Shown here: one piece after another, positions 36,201-51,200 of the stretch
Layout: each line of letters opens with the position of its first letter
Numbering within the stretch: the stretch's first letter is position 1
Assembly: GCF_032854445.1 (NCBI RefSeq)
Contig: NC_088302.1
Location: forward strand, 38,570,191 to 38,634,190
Length of the DNA: 64,000 bases
Source of the DNA: Liolophura sinensis
Lineage: Eukaryota; Mollusca; Polyplacophora; Chitonida; Chitonidae
Direction: 5' to 3'
Translations under genes and position numbers: made by a program
Notes under the pieces: model-generated
What the model was told of the DNA's origin: nothing
The model's database searches: none
Seen by the model: only the letters and a program-made list of their open reading frames with translations

Positions 36201-39200
36201 ATCTTCTAAATTTTAAGGGCTTGTACGTACTTGATATTGTTGTAACAAAGTAATGGAAATATTTCAAAATGTTTGCCAATTTTATGTATTTAAATGATAG
36301 CATCTTGAGGTATCTTGACTACTCTTCTAATTATATATGTAGTAGGCCTACTTGGTAATATCTTTAAAAGTGTTGGCCAACTTTGTCTATTTTTTGCCAG
36401 TAGCATCAGTATAGTTTCATGAAACAGTAATGACCAAAGATAACTGCAGAGGAAAGATTTATAAAAATATAGCTACATGTATTTATAAACCACCAAGATC
36501 TACTTGTACGTGTAGTTGTGTGGGTTTTTTTTTTTAAATTCGCAAGAGATCACTGTGTGTCAGTGTGAACAAAAATAGTTAGGTATAGATTTAGGATGCA
36601 TTGTGATAAAGGGCAAAAAATATGATACAAGCAATATTAAATACCAAGGCAAACTAACAGACTGAAAGAGCATGGACTGTGTAAACTTTGTAAAGTTAGA
36701 TACAGATTAGATAGAATATCTGAATTGATATGCTATGTGTTGTAGAGTTATTGATTTATCAATTGTAGTTAGCATATGTGACAGTGGGTGTTTCAGGGTG
36801 TCTTCTTACCTATCACTGGCTGATATATGCATACAAATACATGTCCTTGTATGCCAGCTTTACTAACTGAAACAGGGACTGAGATTGATTGTTACCAGGT
36901 GTGCATACACGTAAAAGTGACAAGGATCAATGACAGCTTATGTATTTTGCCGTGGTTGTAGAGGAGGGAAAAATAACGAACCTGTTGTTGTTTAGCGTCG
37001 TTGCTGAATAACCCTAAATGTTCAACCTTTTCAACCTCTAAATTACCTTTTTCAGTGGAATTTATGCATACAATTATTATGAAAAACTCTAGAATGATTT
37101 GTTCATAAAACTGTGCAGATTATTTCTCTACAACCCATACCGCTCTCAGAATGTGTCAGAATCTGGATCACAATATTGGTTGGAAAGGTTGAAGGATTAA
37201 GGTAGGCCTATTGTTATTGCCATAGCAGGGCCTTGCGATGGGGTTTAGCATGCCAGCACAGCGTAATGACCCAGGAGCCTCCCAACACTGCAGTTGTTGT
37301 GAGCTCAAGTCCAATTCATGCCTTCTTCTTGTCTGTCCATTTTGTGGGAAGGTCTGCCAGCAACCAGTGGATGGTCATGAATTTCTACCAGGCTCTGGCC
37401 GGTTTCCTCTCACCAGAATGTTGGCTGCTGTCATAAGCGAAATATTCTTGAGTGCTAAAATACCTCTGAAACCAAGTTTTTGCAGACGGAAATATTAAAA
37501 TTATATGAAGGAAACCCTACGGAACAGAGCTAACACCACTGTTCAAAAACCTTTACGATGAATAATACTATTTAACACCTATTTATACTAAGTGAAAAGT
37601 CCTCTAACATGTTTCTGTAAAATTTTCTCGTGATGTGGCAATATTCCTTATGTGAGGACGAATCGGGCAGATATGGCGTCGAGTAACACAATTATGTTGG
37701 AATTATGTCATGAGTGTTTGAACGCACGACGTCATTTGTGGCTATACGTCACGATGGGTGACAACAAATGTTCTTGCATGACAGCACACCACTCCAGGTA
37801 AAATTGGAATGAGAGAAAACTTCAGTTTCTTTATAATTATTCTCCGAAACTATGGTTTTAATACAATGCAAACTTTTTTTAAGATTTAGTGAAGCAATTC
37901 AGACCATCTCCATTCTTATCATTTCACTCTGCTTGTAAGAAATATAGGTCTTGACACTGAAGTAGCACTAAACTAAATGCAATGTTCTTGAGTAAAGCCG
38001 AGGATACACTAGACAAATGTTTTCACTTGTACAGGCGTATTTTGAGAATTTCTAAAAATCTGTCTAGTGTTTCCACACCTGTGACAGCATATTTCGCAGG
38101 CAACGTTAACCGCTTCAAAATCCACTTGTATCAAACATGTCAGAGATACTAGCAAAGAAATATGCATGCCATGCCATCTGTCCATTTAGTATGTCCGTTT
38201 CAGCGAATTTCGATGATCGAGATGACCAATCAAACAACATTTAATTGTGTCATTGTGTCACATGATTTACTAGGTCACGTGACATAACTTACTGACCATG
38301 ATTTCTGAAAAAATCTACCTAGTGTGTTTGCAACTATGCTGTGAATATCGCCAGCATATTTTGTGGGTGGAGACAAACAATCTTCCTATAGTGTGTCCCT
38401 GATATAAGGGACAAAACATGTGTAGCCTAAACAGTTGTGTGAAGAGTCACAAGTGTTCATAAACAGCTGTCAGATTTTCATGATATTGAATACGTTACAT
38501 TCCACAGAAGTGCCTGACAATAATCCATATTATCTACGAGATAATAATATGCTAAACACTGAATAAACTTCAAAATTCAGCTATCAATATTTTATTCTGT
38601 TTTAGTTGACTGTTCATTAAATTCCACCGGCTATTTTCACTAAACATTTTAGAATTCCTCCGTTTAGACGCCTAGCCAATGAAGTTGCTAGGTGAGAATG
38701 AGCTCATACCTGCCGCCAACATGTGTATTTCCATCAGAAAGATGGTGTGTTTGTCAACCCATAAACCCTGACCACATGATGTATTAGAGATAACAGCACA
38801 AAACTGTATCATTTAAACCATTTCAGCCAGTAATCAGAGAAAATGTAGAACTTTCACCTTTGGTTATAAATTTTAATACTTTTATTAAATATTTTGCTTC
38901 GCACCCACTTTTTAAATAGTTCTGTACTTCTGTTTCAGGTTTTGTGTGTGCATATCTCATTTTTATCTCAGAAAATCTCTCGGACTACTTACATGGAATG
39001 AAGCTGTAAGTTGTTATGCATTGTTCCGTAGAAAATTCTGGAATTTTATTAATAAACTCATCTGTATATATAAAAGGTATACATAGCTAAATTCTGTGGA
39101 AACTTCTATGAAAGAAATTAGTTCTTCAGTGTGCACATATTTTTCTGACTTAATATGATGAGACAGTTGTTTGTACCATTTTATACATGTATGTACAAGT

Positions 39201-42200
39201 AACTATATATGAAGTTTGTGTTAAATATTAAAACAGTGACTGGGGAGGAGGTGGGGGGCTTCATGGCCGAGGTGGTTAGCACGCCAATGCAGCATAATGA
39301 CTGGGTAGCCTGTCACCAATGGAGTTGCTGTGAGTTCAAGTCCAGCTAATGTTGGCTTCCTCTCCGGCCAAAGGTGGGAAGATCTGCCATTACCCTGCGG
39401 ATTTCCTCCCCTAATGCTGGCCACCGCCATACAAGTGAAATATCCTTCAGTGCAGCCTAAAACAGAAACCAAGTAAATAAGTAAATTATTTAAAACAGTA
39501 ACTTTTTAGTTTGGCCATGGTCATCAGTTAAACACAAGTACCTTAAAGCATTTCAGTGCTTAGTTTGTTTACTCTGTTTTACTGGTTTATGTCATTTCAG
39601 AATCCACTGGTTGTTGATCCTGTTACCCCCGCTGTACTTGTTAACCCTTCTCCGCCATCTCAGTAGTCTGGCCATATCAAGGTGTGTCCCTCAAAAGCTC
39701 ATATGTGCATCTGTCTTTGTATTTTAAGCATTGATAAAGGCTTTTGTCACATGTGGCTATAACAGTGTTTTTGCTACAGCAGATCAACCCCTGGCCAGTG
39801 AGGCTGCAGGTTCTAATCTAACTATGGCTAGTTGGGTTGCAACTGTAAATCAGATACATGTACCTGGCAAAGTACTTTTTTTTGCATTTTTCATCAAGTT
39901 CATCATTTTTCATGTGACACATTTTCCTTTATTCTGATTCGTCCACCTTAAAGGGTTAAAAAACAAGAGTATTTTTTGTGAAGTTTGATTAATTTCTTGT
40001 TAGGTATCAAAAGTATTTGATATTTAAGCTTCTGAAGCGTGGTTTTACACACCAAACTTTATGTGAAATGCAGTACTCCGGTTTTCTCCTGTTTCTTCAA
40101 AATCTAAATGTCAGATACAGCCTAACTGTTGTAATAAAAGTAAAAGTGACTGAGAAAGGCATTACATGCTAATCAAATAATATACAGGTATAAATACTTG
40201 ATGGCTGTGACCATCATTCAAGGAGACACAACCTAACTGTTGTCATATAAGTAAAACTTACTGAGTAAAGCTTGAAACACTTACCAAATGAAGAGTCAAA
40301 TAAATATTAGCAAGTTGTGTCCATTGTTCAAAGTGATACAGTAGGTGTGGTGTAACTGAAACAGTGTTGAAAGTTACTGTCAACCCAAGCATGTAAAGAT
40401 ATAAGGCATATCTTTAAACCACACACTACAGTCATTCTTCAACCGTTCTCATGTTTGCTAAATGTTTATTCAAGCATATTCTGAAAGTAATATTCATTGT
40501 AGACTTATAAAATTACACCTTTTGTAAAGCCCTGATATTGGCTAATTCAATCAGTGTAGTTTTGTCTCGATAATAAAATTTAAAATGTGCATAAATTGTT
40601 GCTCTTTTGTATGTGAAAAGGTTGAGCAATTAGGGTAAGTAACAGTACCCAGATTGTGCTTGATACATTACAGTTTGAAAATCCCATTGTTAAAGGATGT
40701 TTACATTTAGCTACAATATTGTGTTGAGTAAAATAATGACAGATTTAAGAAAATACAAATGTGAAAGTGTTACTTAGGTTTTTATCATTTTTCAGCATGT
40801 TTGCACAGATGTCCATCTTCCTGGCCTTCAGTGTTGTTTTCTGGTTCGATTTTGAGCATTTTCATAACATCGAGTAAGTATACAACAGCTACAGAATTCT
40901 ACCTATAAATGTCACTTACTCTGAAGTTATAATACTTGTATATAGCTTTGATGTCATCATGAGCATGATTTAATAGTCAGCGTACCTACTTTCTACTTGG
41001 GGAGTCTATGGCCAAGTGGTTAACATGCTATCACAGCACAAGCATTCAGGAGTCTCTCACCAATGTGGTCAGTGTAAGTTCAAGTCCTTCTCATGCAGGC
41101 TTTTTCCCCAGTCGTTTGTTCAGAAGGTCTGTCCACAACCTGCAGACCGTCTCGGGTTTCCCCCGGGCCCTGCTTGATTTCCTCCCACCATAATGCTGGC
41201 CACCATCATATACATGTAAGTGAAATATTCTTTAGTACGGCGTAAAACATCAATCAGATAAGTAAAATAAATAATTACTGTCTAATTTTGCAGAATACAT
41301 CCCAAGAAGATCAGGTTGAAGGGATTTCCATTTTTCCTGGCTATAGCAATGTATTGCTATGAGGTGAGTTCTGGGAATCATTATATCTGTAATAATTCAG
41401 TCTGCCCTTTAGCATAGGTGGTCGAGTAGCATTGCTACTAGTTGAGATACGAGATCACTGAGTTCAGTCCCTATTGGTTCAGTTGTGTTCTTTTCAGCTC
41501 ATGAACATAGAGGTTGTCAGGTGCACAATATCTAAGGTGCAGTGGTTTTATTCAGGTTTTCTTGTCATTCATGCCTTTTCTTGACTCTGCGTCATTTGCA
41601 TATTTATTTGCCACTTTGAATGTATCTGTTTTTATCTACTGTATTGTATTTCTTTCAAATGAATTTGACCAGCAAAGCAAATGATGATCAGCAAACAAAA
41701 CGGATAAATATGTCGACCCTCTTAGGTTTAAATGTTCTTGAGCAATAAGATATGTAAAAAAAACCTTACATCTTATTATTATACAGTGTACTGGTTGCAT
41801 AACTTTAATGCATTTTAATCTTGGCTAGAATTAAAGATAATCTTCATAGTACTTAAATGCTATTCTTTTTTTCCTTTTATGAGTTTTTGTTTTTCCTCAG
41901 ACTTGATATATCTAGTATCAAGGTTTAATTAAACCGTTCTGTTGTGCCGTGTATTTTGATCAATCTCAGGAGCTATAATTTGGAGTTTATAATTTCAGGG
42001 CCAAGGCCTGATTCTCAACCTGGAGGCTTCTGTTTCTCAGGAAATCAGACATAAATTTAGAAGGTACGGTGTCTTACATGATATGTGTGATCACCATCAT
42101 GTATATGAGGGATTCATAATTGAGGCAGAGAATATTGAGTTTAATTACTTTAGGTAAATCAAGATAAATCTTTTAATATTAATACTCATATTGCATTTTA

Positions 42201-45200
42201 ACCTGCACTTGTTAGGGTCCATACATGCATTTTAGTTGAATAGTTCAGATAGTATATTTATTTTATTTATTTGATTGGTGTTTTACGCCGTTCTCAAGAA
42301 TATTTCCCTTATACGACGGCGGCCAGCATTATGGAAACCGGGCAGAGCCTGGGGGAAACCCACGACCATCCACAGGTTGCTGACAGACCATCCACAGGTT
42401 GCTGACAGACCTTCCCACCTACGGCTCAGATAGTATAAGCGAATTCGTCAGATAAACATCTACATTTACTTGCTCTCCTGTTGATTTGATTGAATAATTT
42501 ACTTCTTTTATTTTCAGATATTTTATTATTACATTAGCTATTGTGACAGTGCTGTACATTTCTTTTGGGATGTGTGGTTACATGGTAAGAATTTTTATTT
42601 CTTGATTTGATTCAAAAATAAAAGTATAAATACATACTGTATTTCTGTACTCTATTGACCTTTTTTTGGATAGGATAGGCCTAGGGCAAGGTAGGAATCA
42701 AGTGTAACTTCTGTATTTAGCAGAACCAGCTCAAAAGAGTAATATGCATATGCATATGCTTGTATTAAAATGAAATGCATAATTAAAATGCATAAGTCAT
42801 TGTGAATGACACATTTGTGAAGAATGGTAATCCTTGAATTGGGGGCCTCCGTGGTTCAGGTTGTTAGCACAGCATAAAGACCCAGAAGCCTCTCACCAAT
42901 GCGGTCACTGTGAGTTCAAGTCCAGCTCATGCTGGCTTCCTCTTTGGCCGTACGTGGGAAAGTCAGCCAGCAACCTGAGGATGGTCGTGGTTTTCCCCCA
43001 TAGTAATGCTGGCCGCCCTCGTATAAGTGAAATAGTAGTGAGTACGGTATAAAACACCAGTCAAATAAATAAACAAATAATCGTGGAATTTGTATATCCA
43101 TCTTTGTGATTACATGACTTTCAAAATCTTGGAGCAGATTAGTCATTGAATAGGACTTAGAATGCCCCAAGCTTTCATATCGTCATTTTTCTTATTTTAT
43201 GCCTTTTAATATCAAGTCCTTTTAAGTGCACTTTTGCACAAAGCGCTTGTTAAGTTATTATATTGTGTATGTTTAACAAACAGTATTGAAGACATAATGT
43301 TGGCATGGTAGGTTATAAGTGCTTGTAACACTATGATCTCCTCAAGCAAAAGAGCCGGTTTTGTCATTTCTCTGTGTGACTTGTTTTAAGAAAAGAGTTC
43401 AAGTTTGCAAGTTTAAATTGTCTCAATGGAATAATTAATCAAGAAGGAATACTTTTCTCTTTTCATTGGCTTGTAGTTTTCTGCATTGTTATGATAATGA
43501 ACTTTCCTGTTTTATTTTTTTTTTTCAGTCCTTTGGTGTTGAGACCAATGCAATCATCACATTGAATTTGCCAAAAGGTAACGTTTCTTCTGTGGCTTGC
43601 AAGTTGCATGTACACTGAAGTATAAGCAAATCTTTTGAAAACTTAGAAATTAGATATGCATTTAGATTTGTATAATCAAGATTGCAAATCGTTTCAGCCA
43701 CCAGTAGTGCCGTGCTGATATCTGCTTTGATTGAGTCCTGTCTGGCCACCTGTAGGCCAGATACCGTTAATACCTGAGACTGGTTGCTCAAAAGTGATCA
43801 TTAAGTGATTAATTCACTTGATTATTTCAAATTTATTATTGCTAAACACCAGCCTGAAGACTTTTTCACTTGTATGACGCCAGGCAGTTTATTGAGTAAA
43901 GGAAACCACTGTTCTTTGGCAAGTTTCTCTTTCTTTCTTTTTGTGATGCCATATTGTTGGACAACAAGTGTCTTCAGTGACCATAAGACTGCACAAACAT
44001 GTGCGTCTTTGACCAGTTCTTGTCACCAGGGCCACAGGAGCAATGAGAGGGAGGAAATCAACCAATTTCCCGCCAAAAACTGATACTGAACCCACATAAA
44101 CCATAGGGTTTTAGTCTAGATTTTTTTTTTTTTTTTTTTTTTTGATTGGTGTTTTACGCCGCACTCAAGAATATCTCACTTATACGATGGCGGCCAGCAT
44201 TATGGTGGGTGGAAACCGGGGGAAACCCACGACCATCTGCAGGTTGCTGGAAGACCTTCCCGCGTACGGCCGGGGAGGAAGGCAGCATGAGCTGGTCTTG
44301 AACTCACAGCGACCGCATTGGTGAGAGGCTTCTGGGTCATTACGCTGCGATAGCACGCTAACCGACTGAGCCACGGAGGCCCCTAGGCTTTAGTCTAGGC
44401 TAATGTTGATATCTCTCTTACATGTAAATCTAACTAGGGGGCATGACAGTGCTGATATTAGTAAGATAAGCTAATCCCAACTGCTGCTTCATTAGTCCAA
44501 GCTCAAGATGGAATTTAATGCCTTATCAGCTCCAGTTTTTTCATCAAAGACTATTTTCTCTTTCACCATTGTGGCGTGAATCATACTTGAGAGAGTTTAT
44601 CATTAACTTTGCACCGTTTGCTGGTTTACCCTGGGCACTCTGATTTACCCTGGGCACTCTGGTTTACCCTGGGCACTCTGGTTTACCCTGGGCACTCTGG
44701 TTTAAATCACCTACAGAACTGACCTCCATTGTACAAGTGGAAAACGCTTGAGTTTGATATTAAGTGATAGGCCTAATCAAATAAACAGAAATTCAGGCTT
44801 TTTATATTTGTGAACAATCAGTTCCTTCCCCCTGCTTAAACACTGCATTTTGTGAAGGGCCACAAAAGGTTAATGTGCTATTTTGATCTGAATTCTTTCA
44901 CTTGCTTTGCATGTATTGAAAACACTTGTGCATTCTGCTTGGTACATTTGTGTGCAAAAACAGTTCTGAATAAAGGGAGATAACTAATCTGTTTGAACCA
45001 TCTCAGAAGTAACCTGTTTCTTGTGTGGCTGCTTGATAAGTTAATGACTAACATGGCTGAAATGACTGTGATATTGACACCTTGTGTCAGGTTGTAGAGA
45101 TCTAACCTCTCTACTCACCTGTGTATAACCAGATGTAGCTGTATGATTGCTAACAACTGTGTGACAGACCCCATGTCTGATGGTACAAATCTAACATCTC

Positions 45201-48200
45201 TACTCACCTGTGTATAACCAGACATACCTGTATGATTTAATGTCCACAGTGTTTTTTGATGACAGGTGAGTCCCTGGACATCGCCATGATTGTCAAGAGC
45301 TGTCTCTGCCTGGCACTTTTCTTCACCTACCCAGGTATGTAAAACACAGCCCTGGAATTTGTTAAAAGTAAAAGCATGTAATATTACAGCATTATTATGT
45401 GATGGATTGTCTTGTTTGTGAAAACAATTGTGGTAAGTTTTTGGAATTACTATATAACTTGTAAAGGACTTGATATCTTGATACTTTAAGAAAGCCCTAT
45501 ATAAATAGTGTACATGTATAAATGTGATAGGCCTACAGGTCAGCAAGGTGTCATTTATATGCTTTGACTGGTCTAGGAACAAGGTAGTGTCTGAGACATG
45601 AAATACACTGAAGTGGCACATTAAACCTCAAATTAAACATCTCCATTACTGATATAATGTGCATATATCTCTGGCTCAAATGGCAAAACTCTTACCCAAA
45701 GGCTCTTGAGCAATTTATCGCCACGATATGGCTGAAATATTGCCGATGTGGCATTAAGCCATAATCATCCTTGAGCAATTTGTTTTATCCTAATGGAGTG
45801 AATGGGTAAAAGAGTCACAAATTGTGTATTTCAGATGTATAGTCATAGAACGTGGAATATATCAGCATGACTACGGAAGTGGTTTAAGGATAGCAGTGTT
45901 TGTTGTGTAACCGAATACATGTGAACGTTGTTGTGTACCAAGTGAAATCCCAAGAATGCACAGCATTCAAGGGATTTGACGAGGTACAAAACAAGTTCAG
46001 CTGTATCTTGTTACTTAACAGATACCAAAACTAGGGTGTTACAGTCTATTCTACCCCCAAAAAAGAAAAATTTGTGCCGTTCTCTATCACTCCCTCCTCG
46101 AAGGTTATGCATTTTAGATCAGTCAGCGGCAAGCTTAGTTGACATAGGTTTTTCAAAGCTTTTCATTTTTGACACCATGTCTTATTGTTGCATGATGTAG
46201 GAATGTAAAAGTGTACTGTACAGGTATCATGACGTCATACCACTGAGCTCAGATTGAAACGTCATGAAACAAATGTATTTTTTTCCATGTCATGGCACCT
46301 GCGTGTAAAATATCAAAAATGTAAAAACATTTATAAACTGTGCAAAATAAGACTTTTATCTCTGCAGGAAATTTCGATATTTCACGTGTATATAAATCAT
46401 AAAAGCAAATCTGACATATTTGTAGAAATGAAAGGCATGAAATGATATTATTTTGGGAGGTTAATGTATGCCAGTGTGCTGCATGACACACTCATTGTGT
46501 TATGAAAGGCCATCTCAGTTTAACATGTATATTTGCAGACAGCCCATAAGAATGGGGTAGCATTAGTGTCCGGTTTTGGAAATGTTGCAGTGGTGAGAAA
46601 TCCCTTAATATTGCTGTTTCAGTCATGATATTTCCTGTGGTGAAGATACTTGAGGGCCACTTCCTTCCATCAGCAGAGACTCGAATCTGTGCAGGGGTAA
46701 GTCAGTGGACAGGTCACTTTTGTGATAATCCATACCATGCCTGTAATGGGAAAAGTAATCCTTCTAGATCAAGCCAGTTCAAGGGATGTACTCTTCTTGC
46801 TCTTTTCTGTAATTCGTCACCATTTCTATATAGTTGTGCTCGTAAAGGCAAAGAGATAGTTCACAAGCACCGCAGCTTCGCAGTAGAGACTATTTACCCT
46901 AATTCTTCATTCTTTTCAACCAACTCAGCAGCCAGTATTTTGAAACATTCTGAGAGAACTATGGGGTGTAGAGAAATGATTATCACAGTTTTATGAAGCT
47001 TGCATCTCCCGAATGACACAAACACATCAATAAATTCCACTGAAAAAAGTGATTTGGGGTTGAAAAGGTTGAAGATTTACAGTGAATGTTTTTAACTCAG
47101 CTTGGAACAACATGGTCCGACAGCAAATATTCCATAATGCAAATGTGTCTGGAACTGTATTAGATAAACACTACTGTCTTTTTGTCATTGCCCTAGTACA
47201 TCTGCAATATATTGTCAAATGGGCATAAGCGGTACAGATTGCTACATGTACATTTTGTGTCACCTGTTAGGGCTGCCATCTGGTTAGAACCTGGAACTAA
47301 CTTATTAGTATAATATTATATTAGTCCCAGTTAGAAAAAACTGCCAGGTGTCTGCCAGCAACCTATGGATGGTGTTGGGTCATGTAAAAGAGAACTCTGC
47401 TGTATAAGGGCTATATTCTGTATAGCATAAGCATCAGTCAAACAAATAATCAGCCACAGTGCTTGAGCCATAACTTCCAGTGTGAATAAGTTGTTTACCT
47501 GTGCTCAAGCCATAACTTCCAGTGTGAATGAGTTATTTACCTGTGCGTGAGCCATAAATTTCACCATTAATGAGTTTGTTTAGCTGTGCTTGAGCCATAA
47601 ATTCCACTGTGAATGATTTCTTTACCTGTACGGGAGCCATAAATTCCACCATAATTGAGTTGTTTACCTGTGCTTGAGCCATAAATTCCACTGTGAATGA
47701 TTTCTTTACCTGTACGATAGCCATAAATTTCACCATGATTGAGTTGTTTACCTGTGCTTGAGCCATAAATTCCACTGTGTGTGAATGAGTTGTTTACCTG
47801 TGTTTGAACCTAAATTCCACTGTGAATGATTTCTTTATCTGTATGTGAGCCATAAATTCCACCATGAATGAGTTGTTTACCTGTGCTTGGGCCATAAATT
47901 CCAGTGTGAATGATGAGTTGTTTACCTGTATTTGGGCCATAAATTCCAGTGTGAATGAGTTGTTTACCTGTGCGTGAGCCATAAATTCCACCATGATTGA
48001 GTTGTTTACCTGTACTTGGGTCATAAATTCCACTCTGAATGAGTTGTTTGCCTGTACTTAGGCCATAAATTCCACTGTGAATGAGTTGTTTACGTATACT
48101 TGGGCAATAAATTCCACTGTGATTGAGTTGTTTACCTTGTTACAGAATGTGCTGCGCTTGGTGCTGGTGCTGTTGACAGGTTGTATTGTATCCATGATAC

Positions 48201-51200
48201 CAAATTTTGCACACCTGATGGCTCTGATAGGGGCCACATGCTGCAGTCTGCTGGCCTTTGTACTGCCTGGCGCATTTCATCTCAAGCTGTTCAAGGGGTG
48301 AGAATCTTGCATATGAAATTTTTTTTTTGTTGTTTTAAAGAAGTCATCATTGAACCAAGTGTATATATACATCAACAAAGTATCCCACAGGAAACACAAA
48401 AACCATCACTATTTACCTTTCTGATGTTGCACAACCGAGATATCGCAGTTCAAAGTAACTAAAATGACGCACATTGAGACAGTTGAAAGTGCCACAATGT
48501 TATCACTGTTAACCAATCAAGCGTGCAGTATTTCTACTTAGATCACCTGAACCCTGTTCTGCCTTTTAACCATAACTGTGTGCCTGGTGTATGAGTGACT
48601 CCACGTCATGTTTGCAGTTGCTCTAACATAGTGCATCCCATGGCTGTGTGAGAATTCCTGAGTAAAAGTTATCAAGCAAGTCATGAAAAATGTTAATGTC
48701 CATAAAAGTCTGTTCCTCTTTGCTTCATAAATAACTCAGGTTATGTTATCTTTCTTTTTAAACAAATTCTCAACTTGAACTGTTAGTATGCTGCAGCGTG
48801 TACACCTTCTTAACAATGATCAAGATTAAGGGGATGTCGAGCTATGTGGGACAACAATTTGTTTATCTTCATAGAGATAAAGCTATTTAACATTTAACGC
48901 AGCCTTTTTTTGAATATCTTTTTTAAATAGTAATTTCCCTGCATTTTCATATCTCATTTTCAGTTCCGCTATCACGCATTCTTGACCTTTGATGTAGTTT
49001 TTTTTAATTCTTTTTTCATCCTGCAGACCAGTTCATTTATTAAACTGCAGGTTGCACATTCTTTGGGTAAAAAGGATTGCTTACCCTATTTCTTCTAATT
49101 TTTGGGACAGTTATTAGAAGTGTGGAAAGGAGAATATTACATTTCTTTACCAACCTTTTGGAATAGTAAAGATATGAGCATGTTGTTCATTAGATGGTCT
49201 AACCATGTGAGATAAAAGAAACTCAGTATTCCTACTGTGATTAGATATATATTGGCTAAAATGAGCAGACCAGGGGTCCCAAAAATTAGAAGACATAGGT
49301 TACATTTTAAAGATTAACAGACACTTCCATCCTCATGGCCTGCACTTGGCAATTCATCCAAAATTTGTTAGCAGTGGAAGTGAAGTTAATGTACATGTGA
49401 AGTGAACATATGATGGGCATCTGGAAGATTGACATGTATGCTTCAAAAATCATTTGCTTATCCAGAAAAAGGTTTTGTGAAATTTACCTTGTCAAACCTT
49501 AAGTTTAATAAAATATTTCAAATTTTGATGGCTATCTTGGATACTTTTTCAGCTTCCAGTGCTATGACACAATAGCCCCTACCAGCAGTATAGAAGTGAA
49601 ACGTTTTATGTTCAGCTCATGCTGGCTTCCTGTCTGGCTGTACACGGGAGGGCCTGTCAGCAACCTGCGGATGGTTGTACATTTCGCCCAGGCACTGCCC
49701 AGTTTCCTCCGACCATAATGATGGTTGCCATCGTACAAGTGAAAAATTCTTGAGTATGGTGTGAAACTCCAATCAAATAAATAGATAAATATATAATTTT
49801 TTGGACATGCCATAAAACAGCTTTTTCACATTTTGTAGGTCATTATCAAAGTCAGCTTTAGCTCTGGATATATTTTTCATCTGTCTAGGAATTGTCGGGT
49901 GAGTATTTAAGTCTTTGAGTAATATTAATGAAGAGTAGCAAAATATACACTTGACTATGAAGTGTGATATTTTTAGCTCACTGTAGTTTATGTGGTACCC
50001 TGAACGTCAGCATCCAATAACAGGGAAAGCAATGTTAAACAAAATGTTAGGGGTGGTATCCTAAAAAGTACTGCAGGTATTGTGATCAGGGTTTTGCACA
50101 CATGTGGAGCACAGTTGCACAAGGGGGATATTCCATCGTTGATTTGATGTGTACATGTTAAATACCATAAATTACTGAGTTCATGACTTAGTGAATTGTG
50201 TATTAGAGTCAGTGTATTAGAAACAAAATGTTAGGGATCGTATCTCAAAAAGTACTGTAAAAGTATGTATGGGCCTGAAGTTTTACATGCATATTAAGCA
50301 CAATTACACAAGGGGGAATGGTCCATCACTGATGCTCTATGTGCATATTAATTACTATAAATTACCAAATTCATGATTTCAGTTGTTTATGTAATGAGCT
50401 GAATTTTTTGCATTCATGTGTCTCCTGCAGGCGAGATCTGTAGTAGCCTTGCTACAAAATATAAGTTATTAATTGATCCTGAATATAAATTATTTGATTT
50501 GAATGAAGCATACCCTTTTTAACCTGGGCATTCTTATAATAATTAGAGATAAGATAAAGTGTACACAAGTTTGTCATGTAAATAGTAATACTGGTTTCAA
50601 ATAATTGTGGGTAATAAGAAAATCATTTTTGGAATAAAATGTTCAAAATCTGGTTGCAAAATAGTTAAGAATACTTGTAAACTATATCATCGCTTCATTC
50701 GTAACAATAAATGTTTCTCCTTTATTTATGCGAGCGAAGTGGCATCATCCAGGAAGGCAACAAAATCTCTAAATGTAATTATTATAATTAAAAACAAGCC
50801 AAGATTTAACTAGATTTAATAGGTCAAAGTGTGGGAAGGTCTTCCAGCAACCTGCGGAAAGTCATGGCTTTCCCCTGGGCTCTGCCCAGTTTCGTCCAAC
50901 CATAATACTGGCTGCCATCGTGTAAGTGAAATATTTTTGAGTAAGGCGTAAAACACCAGTCAAATAAATAAACAAAAAATAGGTCAAAGTTCTCTGTTAA
51001 TTACTGTGGTGTTGGGCAGTGGGCCATTATCTGTCATTCATCATATCTTGGAATGTACTAATACCATATGTTATCTGGCAACAAGGCTCTAATACCCAGT
51101 TTTCTCTCCACAGAGCAATATTGGGTACATGGGACGCCCTCAAGAGGCTGGGTGGAGAAACTGAACACGTCCATATAGTACCCTTAGTGACTAAGTTCAA

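Noticed and set aside
35642-36216. 170- and 163-codon plus-strand frames rich in 'SQTG' and 'HKQ' repeats
   Set aside because: These are read-through of AVT3 exon 5 into the splice-donor minisatellite; the real exon ends at 35720 and joins 38939 in phase.
45115-45621. 168-codon minus-strand frame
   Set aside because: It lies antisense over AVT3 exon 13 and its flanks and shows no family resemblance; a shadow frame.
47533-48033. Minus-strand frames with 'VEFMAQAQVNNS' repeats
   Set aside because: Artefact of the 42-bp (14-codon) minisatellite in AVT3 intron 14.
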